Numbered from the stretch's first letter, positions 8,308 through 17,532 are shown. The stretch is DNA of 54,503 bases from an uncultured Victivallis sp. (GCA_944389815.1 CALXNS010000130.1:1-54503); one strand, 5' to 3'. A program made the numbers and translations. The notes: a model not told the origin generated them from the letters alone.

Positions 8308-9612
8308 TTGAAATCAGAAGCTATCCTACATACCATCGGCTGCCGTCTGAATACCGCCGACACCGCGCTCCTGACCGGGCGGCTGGAGACGGCCAATTAC
8401 CGGATCGTCGCGGAAAGCGCCGCTCCGGCATTGATCGTCATCAACAGCTGCGCCGTCACGGCGGAGGCGGTGCGGAAGAGCCGTCAGGCGGTACGGAAAT
8501 TTCGTCACGCGTATCCGGAAGCGGTCATCGTCGTCACCGGCTGCGCGGCGGAACTCGATCCGGAAACGTTCCGCCGGGAAACCTCCGCCGATCTGGTGCT
8601 CACCAATCCGGAAAAGCGTGAAATCGTCCCGCAGCTGATCGAATATCTGAATACCCGTCACCCCGGCGGCGGCATCCACAGAAGTGGCGATGAACCGGTG
8701 ACGTCATTCCATGAAGGGGCGTTCGGCCGTTTTCCCTTCCGCAGCCGGGCATTCGTGAAGGTGCAGGAAGGATGCAATAATTTCTGCACGTACTGCATTG
8801 TCCCGTATGTTCGCGGTCGGGAACGCTCCCGATCGTTCGACGAAGTGCTTGAAGAGTGCCGTCGCGCCGTCGAAGCCGGATTTCCGGAGCTGGTGCTCAC
8901 GGGAGTCAACATCTGCGCATATCACGACAATGGACGAACTCTCGGCGAATTGATTTCCGCCATCGCCCGTCTGGAGGGGGATTTTCGAATTCGCTTGAGT
9001 TCCACCGAACCGGATCCGCATAATCTCGCGCTGCTCGACGTGATGGCCAGTGAACCGCGCGTCTGCCGTTTTCTCCATCTGGCGCTTCAACATGGTTCGG
9101 ATCGAATTTTGCAAAGGATGAACCGTCATTACACCACGGCGGAATATGCGCAGTTCGCCGCGGAAGCGCGAAAAAAAATTCCAGACCTTCACCTCGGGAG
9201 CGATCTGATCGTCGGCTTTCCCGGCGAAACGGAAGAGGATTTCGCGGAGTCGTGCGCATTTGTGGAATCGATGCGGTTCGCCAATTTACACATTTTCAGT
9301 TACTCGCCGCGCGCCGGGACTCCGGCGGCGGAATTCCCCGACCCCGTGCCTCCGGAAATCATGAAGGAACGTTACGGAAGAATGCGCGAAGTCGCCGCGA
9401 CCGGAAAACGTTTCTTCCGCGATTCACAGCTGGGCAGGACGCTTCCGGTCATTTTCGAAACCGTCGATTCCCACGGTTTCCTCCGCGGCTGGAGCGACAA
9501 TTATCTTGCAGTGCATCTTCCATCCGGGGAAGCGCCGACGGGCCGGATCGTGCCGGTCGTCGCCACGGAGGAAAATCTGGCCGCCGTCACAGTACCGGAA
9601 GGAGATGAATGA
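8308..9612 (+). CDS. mtaB: tRNA (N6-threonylcarbamoyladenosine-37) methylthiotransferase MtaB
   Basis: 434 residues from TTG 8308, which has AAGAGGAAA 9 nt upstream. The frame extends back to a GTG at 8221, but that falls in the divergent promoter and adds residues foreign to the family. MtaB is a radical-SAM enzyme that converts t6A37 to ms2t6A37 in tRNAs reading ANN codons. The N-terminal methylthiotransferase domain supplies three cysteines (HTIGCRLN, INSCAVT, VTGCAAE) for one 4Fe-4S cluster. The radical-SAM CxxxCxxC is in EGCNNFCTYCIVPYVRGRERSR, and the HLGSDLIVGFPGETEEDF block and a C-terminal TRAM-like region follow. RimO or MiaB are alternatives, but GCRLN and the overall length fit MtaB best. 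Its stop overlaps the next start (ATGA). Confidence 0.88.
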   Translation: MKSEAILHTIGCRLNTADTALLTGRLETANYRIVAESAAPALIVINSCAVTAEAVRKSRQAVRKFRHAYPEAVIVVTGCAAELDPETFRRETSADLVLTNPEKREIVPQLIEYLNTRHPGGGIHRSGDEPVTSFHEGAFGRFPFRSRAFVKVQEGCNNFCTYCIVPYVRGRERSRSFDEVLEECRRAVEAGFPELVLTGVNICAYHDNGRTLGELISAIARLEGDFRIRLSSTEPDPHNLALLDVMASEPRVCRFLHLALQHGSDRILQRMNRHYTTAEYAQFAAEARKKIPDLHLGSDLIVGFPGETEEDFAESCAFVESMRFANLHIFSYSPRAGTPAAEFPDPVPPEIMKERYGRMREVAATGKRFFRDSQLGRTLPVIFETVDSHGFLRGWSDNYLAVHLPSGEAPTGRIVPVVATEENLAAVTVPEGDE

Positions 9613-10622
9613 TGAAACAGCGTCCCTCCATTTATTTCATCGCCCGGGAAGCGGGCGTCTCGACGGCAACGGTTTCCAAGATCATCAACAATCACGGAAA
9701 CATTTCAAAGGAGACCTCCGAACGGGTGTTGAAACTCATTCAGAAATACAATTACGTCCCGCAGCAGCGCAAACAGTCGGGCAGCTCGATCGGGGTGGTG
9801 GTGTTTTTTTCCAACCGGCAGCCGTTGGCGTCCCCCTTCACAGCCCGGCTGCTCAATGGAATTTGTCTCTCCGCCTTCGCGCAGAACAAAAATCTTACCT
9901 TGATCGACCATGAACGGTTCTCTGCGCTCACGCCGGAGGAAATCTACTGTTATTACGCAGGAAACTCGCTCGCTGGAATGCTGCTCTGCAACCTTGCCGG
10001 CGAGAATCCCGTCTGCGATCGGATGATCCGTTCCGGCGTACCATTCATTCTGCTGGCCAACACCGGCAGCCGCGCCAAAGTCAACTTCATTTCCACCCGA
10101 AACTACGAAGCGGTGCGCGATCTGGTCGATTACATGATCTGCCTCGGCCACCGGAAAATCGCTTTTCTCGGGATGTTGAACAGAACGTTCGACTCTCACC
10201 GCGACCGCCTGCGCGCCTTTATGGACATCTGCAAAGCGCACGGCATTGAAACTCCGCCGGAATACATCCTCGACCTGCCGAACGCCGAACTTCAAACCAT
10301 CCGCAATGCGATGGCGCGGCTCTTCGCCCGCCCGGAACCGCCGGACGCTCTTTTCATCGCATCGGAGGATGTTTATGAACAATTTCCGCAATTCGCGGAT
10401 CTGATACCGCCGGAGTTTTCCATCGCCGGTATGCGGCTGGAAAATCTCTCTCCACGAAACGACGACCGGGAATGGAGCGCCGTCTATCAACCGGTGGAAG
10501 AGATCGGCCGTCTCGGAGTCGAACGACTGCTGGAACTCGTCTCCGGCAAACGGCGTCATGTGCAGGAACTGCTCGACAACGCCGTTCATTACGGTGAAAC
10601 CATCAAACGCCTGAAAAAATAA
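9609..10622 (+). CDS. LacI family transcriptional regulator
   Basis: 337 residues, translationally coupled to mtaB. The ATG at 9609 overlaps its stop, and a second ATG at 9612 is an equally good start after GGAAGGAGAT. The N-terminal helix-turn-helix and hinge read SIYFIAREAGVSTATVSKIINNHGNISKETSERVLKLI. The rest is a periplasmic-binding-protein-like effector domain (IGVVVFFSNRQPLASPF, GMLLCNLAG, LGHRKIAFLGML, PDALFIASEDV). It should bind a palindromic operator and be relieved by a sugar. It lies 13 nt before a second LacI gene and upstream of glycoside hydrolase genes, the likely target set. Confidence 0.9.
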   Translation: MMKQRPSIYFIAREAGVSTATVSKIINNHGNISKETSERVLKLIQKYNYVPQQRKQSGSSIGVVVFFSNRQPLASPFTARLLNGICLSAFAQNKNLTLIDHERFSALTPEEIYCYYAGNSLAGMLLCNLAGENPVCDRMIRSGVPFILLANTGSRAKVNFISTRNYEAVRDLVDYMICLGHRKIAFLGMLNRTFDSHRDRLRAFMDICKAHGIETPPEYILDLPNAELQTIRNAMARLFARPEPPDALFIASEDVYEQFPQFADLIPPEFSIAGMRLENLSPRNDDREWSAVYQPVEEIGRLGVERLLELVSGKRRHVQELLDNAVHYGETIKRLKK

Positions 10623-10635
10623 GAGAACCATCACC

Positions 10636-11616
10636 ATGGCAACCGACATCAACACTCTGGCAAAACGCTGCGGCGTATCCAAGGCGACGATTTCGCGCGT
10701 TTTCACCGGCCGCGCCCGGGTGAGCGACGCCATTCGCGCCCGGGTGCTCGCCGCGGCGCGGGAACTTGATTACCGGCCGCAGCAGGTTGTGGCGCGCGAT
10801 TGCGTCGCCATCGTGGTCGGAGAGCGCAAAACGCCGGATTTCCGACTGCGTTTCACGGAGCGACTGCTGACTCCGGCAATTTTCGAAATCACCCGGCGGA
10901 ATTTGTTAACCGAGGTGATTACCCCAGACGAACTTGCAAAACTCTACGAGGCCTACACCAAAGCGGTGCTGCTGTTGCTCTCCGAACCGGAGATCGAAGC
11001 GTGCCGGGCGGAACTTGAGAAACTGCCGATGCCGATTCTGACCGTCAACAAGGAGTATCCCTTCTCCAGTTCGATCAACACCGATCACGGTCAGGGCGTT
11101 CTTCTGGCGCTCGACCACCTTCGGAAACACGGCCATAGTCGGATCGCGATGACGCTTGACCGGCTGGATAATCAGGCCGGAGTCGAGCGGAGGAGTGCGT
11201 ATGAAACATTTATGAAGAACGCGATGCTTTCGCCATTGCCGATCGTTCATTACGGCGAAGAGAACGCCGCCGATTCGAGTCAGAATCTTGACGCGCTGCT
11301 GGCGGAGCAGCCGACTGCGGTGATCTTCTGCGGAGAAAGCATCGCGCTTCCGGCGGTGCATGATCTGCAGAGACGCGGCATACGCATTCCGGAGGATCTC
11401 TCGGTGATCACCTCGGAACTTGCCGGAGTCTCCTGCTGGCAGAATCCGCCGATGACGACGATCAATCAGAACATCGACGCGCTGGCGACGGAGACGATTC
11501 AGCAACTGCTCAACCGCATCCGAAATCCGCAGACGCCGCAGACGACGACGAAACTGCCCTCGACGTTGATCGTCCGCGAGAGCGTGGCGGATGCCGTCCC
11601 TCGGGGAGGTAATTGA
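10636..11616 (+). CDS. LacI family transcriptional regulator (second, tandem)
   Basis: 326 residues, 13 nt after the first LacI gene. The helix-turn-helix is INTLAKRCGVSKATISRVFTGRARVSDAIRARV, followed by the hinge helix RVLAAARELDYRPQ. The effector domain shows VAIVVGERK, ITPDELAKLYEAY, LRKHGHSRIAMTLDRLDNQAGVERR, TAVIFCGESIALPAV and LSVITSELAG. The first domain is shorter and more divergent than usual (the typical GYV-Q-R block is not intact). Two unlike LacI proteins in one operon suggest two effector sugars or cross-regulation; the targets are inferred to be the glycosidase genes at 13218 and 14513. Confidence 0.9.
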   Translation: MATDINTLAKRCGVSKATISRVFTGRARVSDAIRARVLAAARELDYRPQQVVARDCVAIVVGERKTPDFRLRFTERLLTPAIFEITRRNLLTEVITPDELAKLYEAYTKAVLLLLSEPEIEACRAELEKLPMPILTVNKEYPFSSSINTDHGQGVLLALDHLRKHGHSRIAMTLDRLDNQAGVERRSAYETFMKNAMLSPLPIVHYGEENAADSSQNLDALLAEQPTAVIFCGESIALPAVHDLQRRGIRIPEDLSVITSELAGVSCWQNPPMTTINQNIDALATETIQQLLNRIRNPQTPQTTTKLPSTLIVRESVADAVPRGGN

Positions 11617-11688
11617 CAAGGGAACGGGCAAAAACCTCATTTTAAAGGACTCATGCAGCAACCCGATGGAGAAAAGGAGAAAACCGTT

Positions 11689-13185
11689 ATGAAGAAAAGC
11701 ACTCTGGTATTATCCATCATTTCCGGGATCGTCATCGGTGTGATTCTCGCCTGTCTTCTGCGCGATGTGGATGTTGTTTTGTTCCTCGCGGCAGCGGTGC
11801 TGGTTGGCTGCGTGCCTCCGATTCTGGCCAGATATTTCACGCGTTCGCTCCTCAGAGGGTTGCTGAACTCCTGCCGGGACTATCTGGAATACGGCACCAC
11901 CTGTCACCGGACGCAACCGGAAGAGTATCCGCCGGAATACGTTCGGCTGTTCGACGCGCCGACGGCGGAACTGATTCAAGGCGGCATGATCGCAGTCGGG
12001 GATTTCGAAGCGCCGGAGGAGTCGCCCGGCCGATGGTGCGACCGGAGTTTCCGCCGGACGTTCCGGACGCCGGACGGAATGATCTGGGCGGATGTCAAAT
12101 ATATCCGCCCCCGCAGAATGATGCGCGCGATACTCACGCTGGGCGGGTTTCGAGCGTATTATCAGCAACCGGTATTGGAGATTGAAATCGTTTTCGAGGA
12201 CGGATTCGCTCTGAGCATCCTCAATACGAAACAAGCGAGCAAACCGGGGGCAATCCCCGGCATCCAACTTGAATGGTATCCGCGGACATCCCCCGCGGAA
12301 CTCCTGCGGATCGCACGGGAACGCAAAACCCAGCTGGAAACGGAACGTTCCATTCCGGCCCGGGCGCTCGACCTCGAGACCTATGAAGAATTCACCTGCA
12401 TCGGCATATTGTATTCCTTCCATTACGCGTTCAAATATTTTTCGCCCCCCGACGCGCAGCTGCGGCGCGACAATTTCAGCAACGGCGCCATTGCCAGATA
12501 TCATGCCATCATCGACCGGAAACCATTCCCCTTCCCGCCCGCTCCCCCCGCGACCGCCCCCGCAACCGTTCCCACGGACGGCACGGTTCCTCAAACGGAA
12601 TCGTCCACGGCGGCGGCAATCACTCAGGCGGCGGAAACCGCCGAACCGCCACTCGAAGTTGCCGCAACTGAAACATCGGCGGCAATTCCGGCCGAACACG
12701 CTCCGGAAACGGCGGCGGCCCCATCTCCCGAAGTGGAACGTCTTCTCAAACAGCATCAGAGTTCGGTCACCAATCTTGGAATCGTCATTTTGCTCTCGCT
12801 GGTCAATGTCGTGCTGCTGGTGACGGATGCGGATGTTTCATTTCCGTTTTCGGCGATTTTTCCGACCTTGACGGTGATGTGCGGTCAGGAACTGACGCTG
12901 GAAACCGGATACGCCGGCTTCGAAACTGCCGGAACGTTTCTGGCGCTGGGATCGATTCTGATTTACGGAATATGCTGGCTAACGGCCCGGAAGTATCGCG
13001 GCTGGATACTGGTTGCACTGCTGCTGTTTCTTTTCGACTCGCTGCTGTTGCTGCCGTTCATTCCGGGAAGCGGCAGCGCCATCTGGATCGATGTGGTATT
13101 TCACTGCTGGGTGCTCTGGTCGCTCTTCAACGGGGTCAGGGCGTGGATCAAGTTGCGGCGAATTGAAAAAGAGAACATTCTGTAA
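11689..13185 (+). CDS. Multi-pass membrane protein of unknown function
   Basis: 498 residues from ATG 11689, which follows AAAAGGAGA; an in-frame ATG at 11653 lacks such a site. Two hydrophobic helices stand at the N-terminus (STLVLSIISGIVIGVILAC and VVLFLAAAVLVGCVPPIL). A soluble domain of about 220 residues follows, with aromatic-rich stretches (MIWADVKYIRPRRMM, FRAYYQQPVLEIEIVF, YEEFTCIGILYSFHYAFKYF). A Pro/Ala/Thr-rich linker leads to four more helices at the C-terminus. I do not recognise the soluble domain. It sits between the LacI pair and a glycosidase gene, which may or may not indicate a shared role. Confidence 0.75.
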   Translation: MKKSTLVLSIISGIVIGVILACLLRDVDVVLFLAAAVLVGCVPPILARYFTRSLLRGLLNSCRDYLEYGTTCHRTQPEEYPPEYVRLFDAPTAELIQGGMIAVGDFEAPEESPGRWCDRSFRRTFRTPDGMIWADVKYIRPRRMMRAILTLGGFRAYYQQPVLEIEIVFEDGFALSILNTKQASKPGAIPGIQLEWYPRTSPAELLRIARERKTQLETERSIPARALDLETYEEFTCIGILYSFHYAFKYFSPPDAQLRRDNFSNGAIARYHAIIDRKPFPFPPAPPATAPATVPTDGTVPQTESSTAAAITQAAETAEPPLEVAATETSAAIPAEHAPETAAAPSPEVERLLKQHQSSVTNLGIVILLSLVNVVLLVTDADVSFPFSAIFPTLTVMCGQELTLETGYAGFETAGTFLALGSILIYGICWLTARKYRGWILVALLLFLFDSLLLLPFIPGSGSAIWIDVVFHCWVLWSLFNGVRAWIKLRRIEKENIL

Positions 13186-13217
13186 AACGGGAAACATTCC
13201 GTGCAGGGAGGAACATC

Positions 13218-14474
13218 ATGTCAAACACAGTCGTCGGAATTTCAAAGGTCAATCCGCATTATTTCACCATCAATGGTGAAATTCAGCTTCTGATCTCCTC
13301 GGCCGAGCACTACGGCGCATTGGTCAACCGCGCCTTCGATTATCAACGCTACTACCGTGAACTGAAGAAGAACCGCTTCAATCAGACCCGGTTGTTCGCG
13401 GGCAGCTACTTCGAACGCGCCAGCGACTTCAGTTTCGACTCGAACCCCCTCGCCCCCGGCGACGGCGATCTGGTGCCGCTCTTCGCGAACCCGGAGAAAA
13501 CGGTGCTTCACCCGGAATACACCGCCCGGCTGCGGGATATTCTCACCACCGCCGACGCCGCCGGAGTCGTGGTCGAGTTGACGCTCTTCTGCGTCTTCTA
13601 CAATGAGAGCAATTACCGGGATTCGCCGCTCTTCGATCCGGCCGTCGACCGACGGGAGTTTTTCGATCACCTGACCGCGGAGAAGAAACGTTACGTTCAA
13701 CTGCTGCTTGACGAAATCAAACCGTTCGACAACGTCATCATCGAACTTGTCAACGAACCGTACTGGATGGTGCGGCGTCCGGAACCGGTGCTGCGCTTTC
13801 AGCAGGAGCTGGCCGAATTCGTCAAGGCACACGCGCCGGGCAAGCTGGTTGCCTGGAACGTCGACAACAACTTCTCCTGCGCCTTCAACCATGTTCCGGG
13901 CGCAGATATCCTCAATTTCCACTATATGCGTCCCGAATGCGTCCCGGCCAACTACCACCGCGCCTGCCCGATCGTCGACGATGAAACCGGTTTCCTCGGT
14001 TCCGCCAACCGCCCCTACCGCGAAGAGGCGTATCTGGCGCTGCTTGCCGGTGCGGCAGGTTACAGCAATCTGGACATGGCGTATTCGGTCGAAGCGCCGG
14101 ACGGCGCCGAACACTGTTCGGAAAACTGCACCCACGGCGGCGGGAAAAGCTTCCATCGGGAATTGGCGAAACTTGCGGAATTCCTCCGCCAATTTGATTT
14201 TTCCGCCGCCCGTCCCGCGTTCGATCTCTTCCGGCCCGAATGCCGTGCGGCGGCGCTGACCTTCGGCGACGGACGCGTTCTCGCCTACGCGACGAAAACC
14301 GGCGATTGTCCGCTGGCGGTTTCGCTGCCGGCTGGAGAATATCTCCTGTGCTGGTTCAACCCGGTGACGCTCGAACTTCAAAAGGAAGAACCGCACCGCT
14401 CGACCGAATTGTGGATGCGCCCGATTACACCGCCCGACCGGGACGAAATGTTTCTGGAAATCGTCCCGCAATAA
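13218..14474 (+). CDS. Clan GH-A-like glycoside hydrolase
   Basis: 418 residues, ATG after AGGGAGGAAC. The fold looks like a (beta/alpha)8 glycosidase. An N-terminal strand (NPHYFTINGEIQLLISSAEHYGALVNRAFDYQRYY) leads to a barrel with VIIELVNEPYW at the end of strand 4, where NEP holds the acid/base Glu. IVDDETGF at strand 7 has its Glu in the position of the nucleophile. No signal peptide is visible, so it is probably cytoplasmic or exported by another route. The C-terminus is a small beta domain (LPAGEYLLCWFNPVTLEL). It resembles GH5/cellulase-like families, but I cannot name the family or substrate. It converges on a GH28 gene with a hairpin terminator between them. Confidence 0.8.
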   Translation: MSNTVVGISKVNPHYFTINGEIQLLISSAEHYGALVNRAFDYQRYYRELKKNRFNQTRLFAGSYFERASDFSFDSNPLAPGDGDLVPLFANPEKTVLHPEYTARLRDILTTADAAGVVVELTLFCVFYNESNYRDSPLFDPAVDRREFFDHLTAEKKRYVQLLLDEIKPFDNVIIELVNEPYWMVRRPEPVLRFQQELAEFVKAHAPGKLVAWNVDNNFSCAFNHVPGADILNFHYMRPECVPANYHRACPIVDDETGFLGSANRPYREEAYLALLAGAAGYSNLDMAYSVEAPDGAEHCSENCTHGGGKSFHRELAKLAEFLRQFDFSAARPAFDLFRPECRAAALTFGDGRVLAYATKTGDCPLAVSLPAGEYLLCWFNPVTLELQKEEPHRSTELWMRPITPPDRDEMFLEIVPQ

Positions 14475-14481
14475 AGTGCCG

Positions 14482-14513
14482 CCGCTGCGGCTTCCGGCAG
14501 CGGAATTTTGTTT
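14482..14513 (+). terminator. Rho-independent terminator after the GH-A-like gene
   Basis: CCGCTGC at 14482-14488 pairs perfectly with GCAGCGG at 14497-14503 around an 8-nt loop and is followed by AATTTTGTTT. It lies in the 38-nt gap between convergent genes and overlaps the last codon of the GH28 gene. Confidence 0.75.
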
Positions 14514-15631
14514 CAAAAGCAGGAGAGGCGAACGTCATCGAGGCGAAGATTGCGCACGCAGTGAGCTTCGAACGCCTTGTCGTGTTCCAGTTCGGCATTG
14601 ACTCCGCGGAAGCTCACGTCCGTAATCGGCGTTTCCGCCGTGCCGTCCAGAAGAATCGGCTGCCGGGCGCGGATTTGCAGATTGCTGAAGGAAAGCCCCC
14701 CCAGGCGCCGCAGTTTCACGCCCTCCTCCACGTTGATCCAGACCGGGACGTTGTCGCACTCCATCGTAAGATGATCGAAGGAAATCCTGTCGAGATAGAG
14801 GTTGCCGCTGCATCCTTTGCGAAGATAACGGCGCGGATTGTTGACGTTGATTCCGTTCGCGCCGCGGAGCGTCAGGTTGGAAAATACACAATCCGTGATC
14901 GTACCGTCGCTCGGGCACCCCACCCGGATCGCCTGACAGCGGCTGTTGAGAGTGCAGTTGGTGACGACCACATTCCGGCAGAGCGGCTGATGGCCGGTAT
15001 ACCGCACAATGGCGCGCAGCACCAGGCAATCGTCACCGGTTTTGATCGTGCAGTCGCTTACGGTCACATTTCGGCAATCGTCGATGTCGATCCCGTCGTT
15101 GTTGATCATCTGCTGACAGCCGTCGATCCGCAGCGCATGAATGCGGACGAATTCGCACCCCGGCAGCCAGACCGTCCAGCCCGGAGAATCCTTGAGCAAC
15201 ACCCCCTCCAGCCGGACGAACCGGCAATCCAGAAACTGAATCATCCGCGGACGCGGATGCGGCGGTTTGGCGAAAAAGCTCCCGGCGGGCACATTCGTGT
15301 CGTAGAAACACGGCCCCATTCCATCGATCACGCCGCTGCCGGTGATGGCGATGTTTTCCGCGTGCGCGGCGACGATCAACACCTTCCTGCTCCCCTCCGG
15401 CACGCAGCAATCACACCCGGGATCGAAAAAATCATCGTAATCGTCCGGACTCGAACCACCCTCAATCCGCGCCCCCGACGGCAGATGAAGTTCCACGTTG
15501 CTCTTCAAATAAAGCGTGCCGCAGCGATAACTCCCGTTCGACAACACCACCCGGCCGCCGCCCGCCGCAAACGCCGCATCGATCGCCGCCTGAATCGCCC
15601 TGCCGTTGAATTCGTGCACCGGAAAATCCAT
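14513..15631 (-). CDS. Glycoside hydrolase family 28-like (polygalacturonase fold)
   Basis: 372 residues, ATG after AGGAGAAGACG. It is a right-handed beta-helix protein beginning FNGRAIQAAIDAAFAAGGGRVV, with LKSNVELHLPSGARIEG. The GH28 catalytic aspartates are present in NNDGIDIDDC (N-x-D) and KTGDDCLVL (G-DD). The third motif, normally G/S-H-G, reads SRCQAIRVG, so the conserved His is missing, as in a divergent GH28 branch. No signal peptide is visible, suggesting action on imported oligosaccharides. It would act on uronic-acid or related glycans; the exact substrate is unknown. It is convergent with the GH-A-like gene. Confidence 0.85.
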   Translation of the reverse strand: MDFPVHEFNGRAIQAAIDAAFAAGGGRVVLSNGSYRCGTLYLKSNVELHLPSGARIEGGSSPDDYDDFFDPGCDCCVPEGSRKVLIVAAHAENIAITGSGVIDGMGPCFYDTNVPAGSFFAKPPHPRPRMIQFLDCRFVRLEGVLLKDSPGWTVWLPGCEFVRIHALRIDGCQQMINNDGIDIDDCRNVTVSDCTIKTGDDCLVLRAIVRYTGHQPLCRNVVVTNCTLNSRCQAIRVGCPSDGTITDCVFSNLTLRGANGINVNNPRRYLRKGCSGNLYLDRISFDHLTMECDNVPVWINVEEGVKLRRLGGLSFSNLQIRARQPILLDGTAETPITDVSFRGVNAELEHDKAFEAHCVRNLRLDDVRLSCF

Positions 15632-15674
15632 CGTCTTCTCCTGTTAAATAAAGATTATAAAGATTATTTTATTC

Positions 15675-15715
15675 AAAAAAAATCCGTTCCCCCCCAGTCA
15701 TTTTCGGGGGAACGG
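15675..15715 (-). terminator. Strong rho-independent terminator of the pfp-gatC-gatA unit
   Basis: On the minus strand, CCGTTCCCCC pairs with GGGGGGAACGG across a short loop and is followed by ATTTTTTTT. It lies about 53 nt past the gatA stop and insulates the downstream GH28 gene. Confidence 0.85.
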
Positions 15716-15767
15716 CGCGGCGCCGCAACGGGTTTGCCGCGCGTCTGGAAAAACGCCTGACCCGGAG

Positions 15768-17222
15768 TCAGTTTCCACGCATGAAACAATCCGCAGCGCG
15801 GAGCAACCGCGCCTCTTCGAGCGCCGGAGCGAGCAGTTGGACGCCGACCGGCATGCCGGTTTCGAAATCGCTGCCGCCGGGAATGCTGATGCCGCAATTG
15901 CCCGAAAGGTTCAACGCGATCGTGAAAATATCCGAGAGATACATCTGCAACGGATCGGATTTCTCGCCGAATTTGAACGCGACATTGGGCGTCACCGGAG
16001 TCAACAGGAGATCGCATGTCCGAAACGCCTCCTCGAAGTCGCGCCGGATCAACGTGCGCACCTTCTGCGCGCGCAAATAATACGCATCGTAATATCCGCT
16101 CGACAACACATACGTTCCCAGCAGAATCCGCCGTTTGACTTCATCCCCGAACCCTGCGCCTCGCGTCTTGAAATAGGTATCGACCAGATCGCGCCCTTCG
16201 ACGCGCGCGCCGTAACGGATTCCGTCGAAACGGGCGAGATTTGCGCTCGCTTCGGCAGTCGCAATGATGTAATACACCGCAACCGCGTATTTCGTATGCG
16301 GGAGCGAAACATCGATCACTTCCGCTCCGAGTTCCCGGGCGCGGGCGATGTTCTCCTCCATCACCCGGGCGACGCCGGGAGCGAGTCCGGCGCCGGTGAA
16401 ATACTCCTTCGGCAGACCGATCCGCATGCCGCGCAGCGATGAACCCGCGTCGTTGCGCACCGCGTCGGCAAAACCACCGGCGGCGACCGGAAGCGAAGTC
16501 GAATCCATCGGGTCGTGTCCGGAAATGACGTCAAGCAGAATTGCCGCGTCAAGGACATCATGCGTCATCGGTCCGATCTGATCCAGGCTCGACGCGAACG
16601 CCACGAGTCCATGCCGGGAAACCCGCCCGTAGGTCGGCTTCAATCCGACGATCCCGCAAAACGCCGCCGGCTGCCGGATTGAACCTCCCGTATCCGAACC
16701 GAGCGCCGCCGGCGCAAACGACGCCGCCACGCACGCCGCCGAACCGCCCGACGACCCGCCGGGCACCCGCGCCAGATCCCGCGGGTTGGCGGTCTTCTGG
16801 AACGCGCTGTTTTCGCAGCTCGATCCCATGGCGAATTCGTCCATGTTCAACCGCCCGAAGGGAATGAAGCCGCGCGCCTTCAGACGCGCCACCGCAGTCG
16901 AATCGTAAGGCGATACGACATGTTCAAGCAGTTTCGACGCGCAGGAACAGGTTTCGTCCTTCGCAACGATGCAATCCTTTATGCCGATCGGAATTCCGTC
17001 GAATTCACTCAACGCCTGCCCTGCCGCGCGCCGGGCGTCGGCGGCGCGCGCCGCCTCCAGAACCCGTTCGCCGTCCAGCTTCAGGAACGCCCTGACCTTA
17101 CCATCTTCCGCCGCCACATGATCGAGGAACGCTTCCGAAAGTTCCGCGCAACTGTATGCGCCGTCGTTGAGTTCATCGGCAATCACATGCAGCGGACGAT
17201 CCGCAAATTTGAATCCGGCCAT
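15768..17222 (-). CDS. gatA: Aspartyl/glutamyl-tRNA(Asn/Gln) amidotransferase subunit A
   Basis: 484 residues, the normal length for GatA. It is the glutaminase/amidase subunit of GatCAB, which supplies ammonia to convert Glu-tRNA(Gln) or Asp-tRNA(Asn). The amidase-signature Ser-cisSer-Lys triad is complete: Lys in GIPIGIKDCI, and the serines in VPGGSSGGSAACVAA and GSDTGGSIRQPAAFCG. YGRVSRHGLVAFASSLDQIGP and ILLGTYVLSSGYYDAYY are further GatA signatures. It starts 4 nt after gatC. gatB is not in the window and must lie elsewhere. Confidence 0.97.
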   Translation of the reverse strand: MAGFKFADRPLHVIADELNDGAYSCAELSEAFLDHVAAEDGKVRAFLKLDGERVLEAARAADARRAAGQALSEFDGIPIGIKDCIVAKDETCSCASKLLEHVVSPYDSTAVARLKARGFIPFGRLNMDEFAMGSSCENSAFQKTANPRDLARVPGGSSGGSAACVAASFAPAALGSDTGGSIRQPAAFCGIVGLKPTYGRVSRHGLVAFASSLDQIGPMTHDVLDAAILLDVISGHDPMDSTSLPVAAGGFADAVRNDAGSSLRGMRIGLPKEYFTGAGLAPGVARVMEENIARARELGAEVIDVSLPHTKYAVAVYYIIATAEASANLARFDGIRYGARVEGRDLVDTYFKTRGAGFGDEVKRRILLGTYVLSSGYYDAYYLRAQKVRTLIRRDFEEAFRTCDLLLTPVTPNVAFKFGEKSDPLQMYLSDIFTIALNLSGNCGISIPGGSDFETGMPVGVQLLAPALEEARLLRAADCFMRGN

Positions 17223-17226
17223 CTTC

Positions 17227-17532
17227 TCAGTTCATTCCTTCCCCCGGGAGCACCTGCGGTACCCGGATCGTTTCGCCGTTGAGCAGTGCCGGCGCATTCG
17301 CCAGCATCACGTCCCGGTCATAGGGACGGCCCGCGACATCTTCGCGCCACACGTTGGTGAGCGGTGCGGCGTGAGCGGTCGGTTCAACTCCGGTCACATC
17401 GACTTCAAGCAGCGTGGCGATATGGCCGACGATTCCGGCCATATCGTGTTCCAGCTGTCGGAACTGCTCGTCGGACAACTCCAGCCGGGCCAGTTCCGCG
17501 ACATATTTGATATCGATATTCGGCTGTTCCAT
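17227..17532 (-). CDS. gatC: Aspartyl/glutamyl-tRNA amidotransferase subunit C
   Basis: 101 residues. Small structural subunit that stabilises the GatA-GatB interface. It has the expected N-terminal VAELARLELSDEQFRQLEHDMAGIV helices and the C-terminal LRDD-like region, here NVWREDVAGRPYDRDVMLANAPALLNG ending in VPQVL. It lies 6 nt after pfp and 4 nt before gatA, so the three genes are almost certainly cotranscribed. Confidence 0.95.
   Translation of the reverse strand: MEQPNIDIKYVAELARLELSDEQFRQLEHDMAGIVGHIATLLEVDVTGVEPTAHAAPLTNVWREDVAGRPYDRDVMLANAPALLNGETIRVPQVLPGEGMN

Noticed and set aside
14240..15760. 506-codon plus-strand frame over the GH28 gene
   Set aside because: It is antisense to GH28, which has clear motifs, and overlaps the end of the GH-A-like gene.
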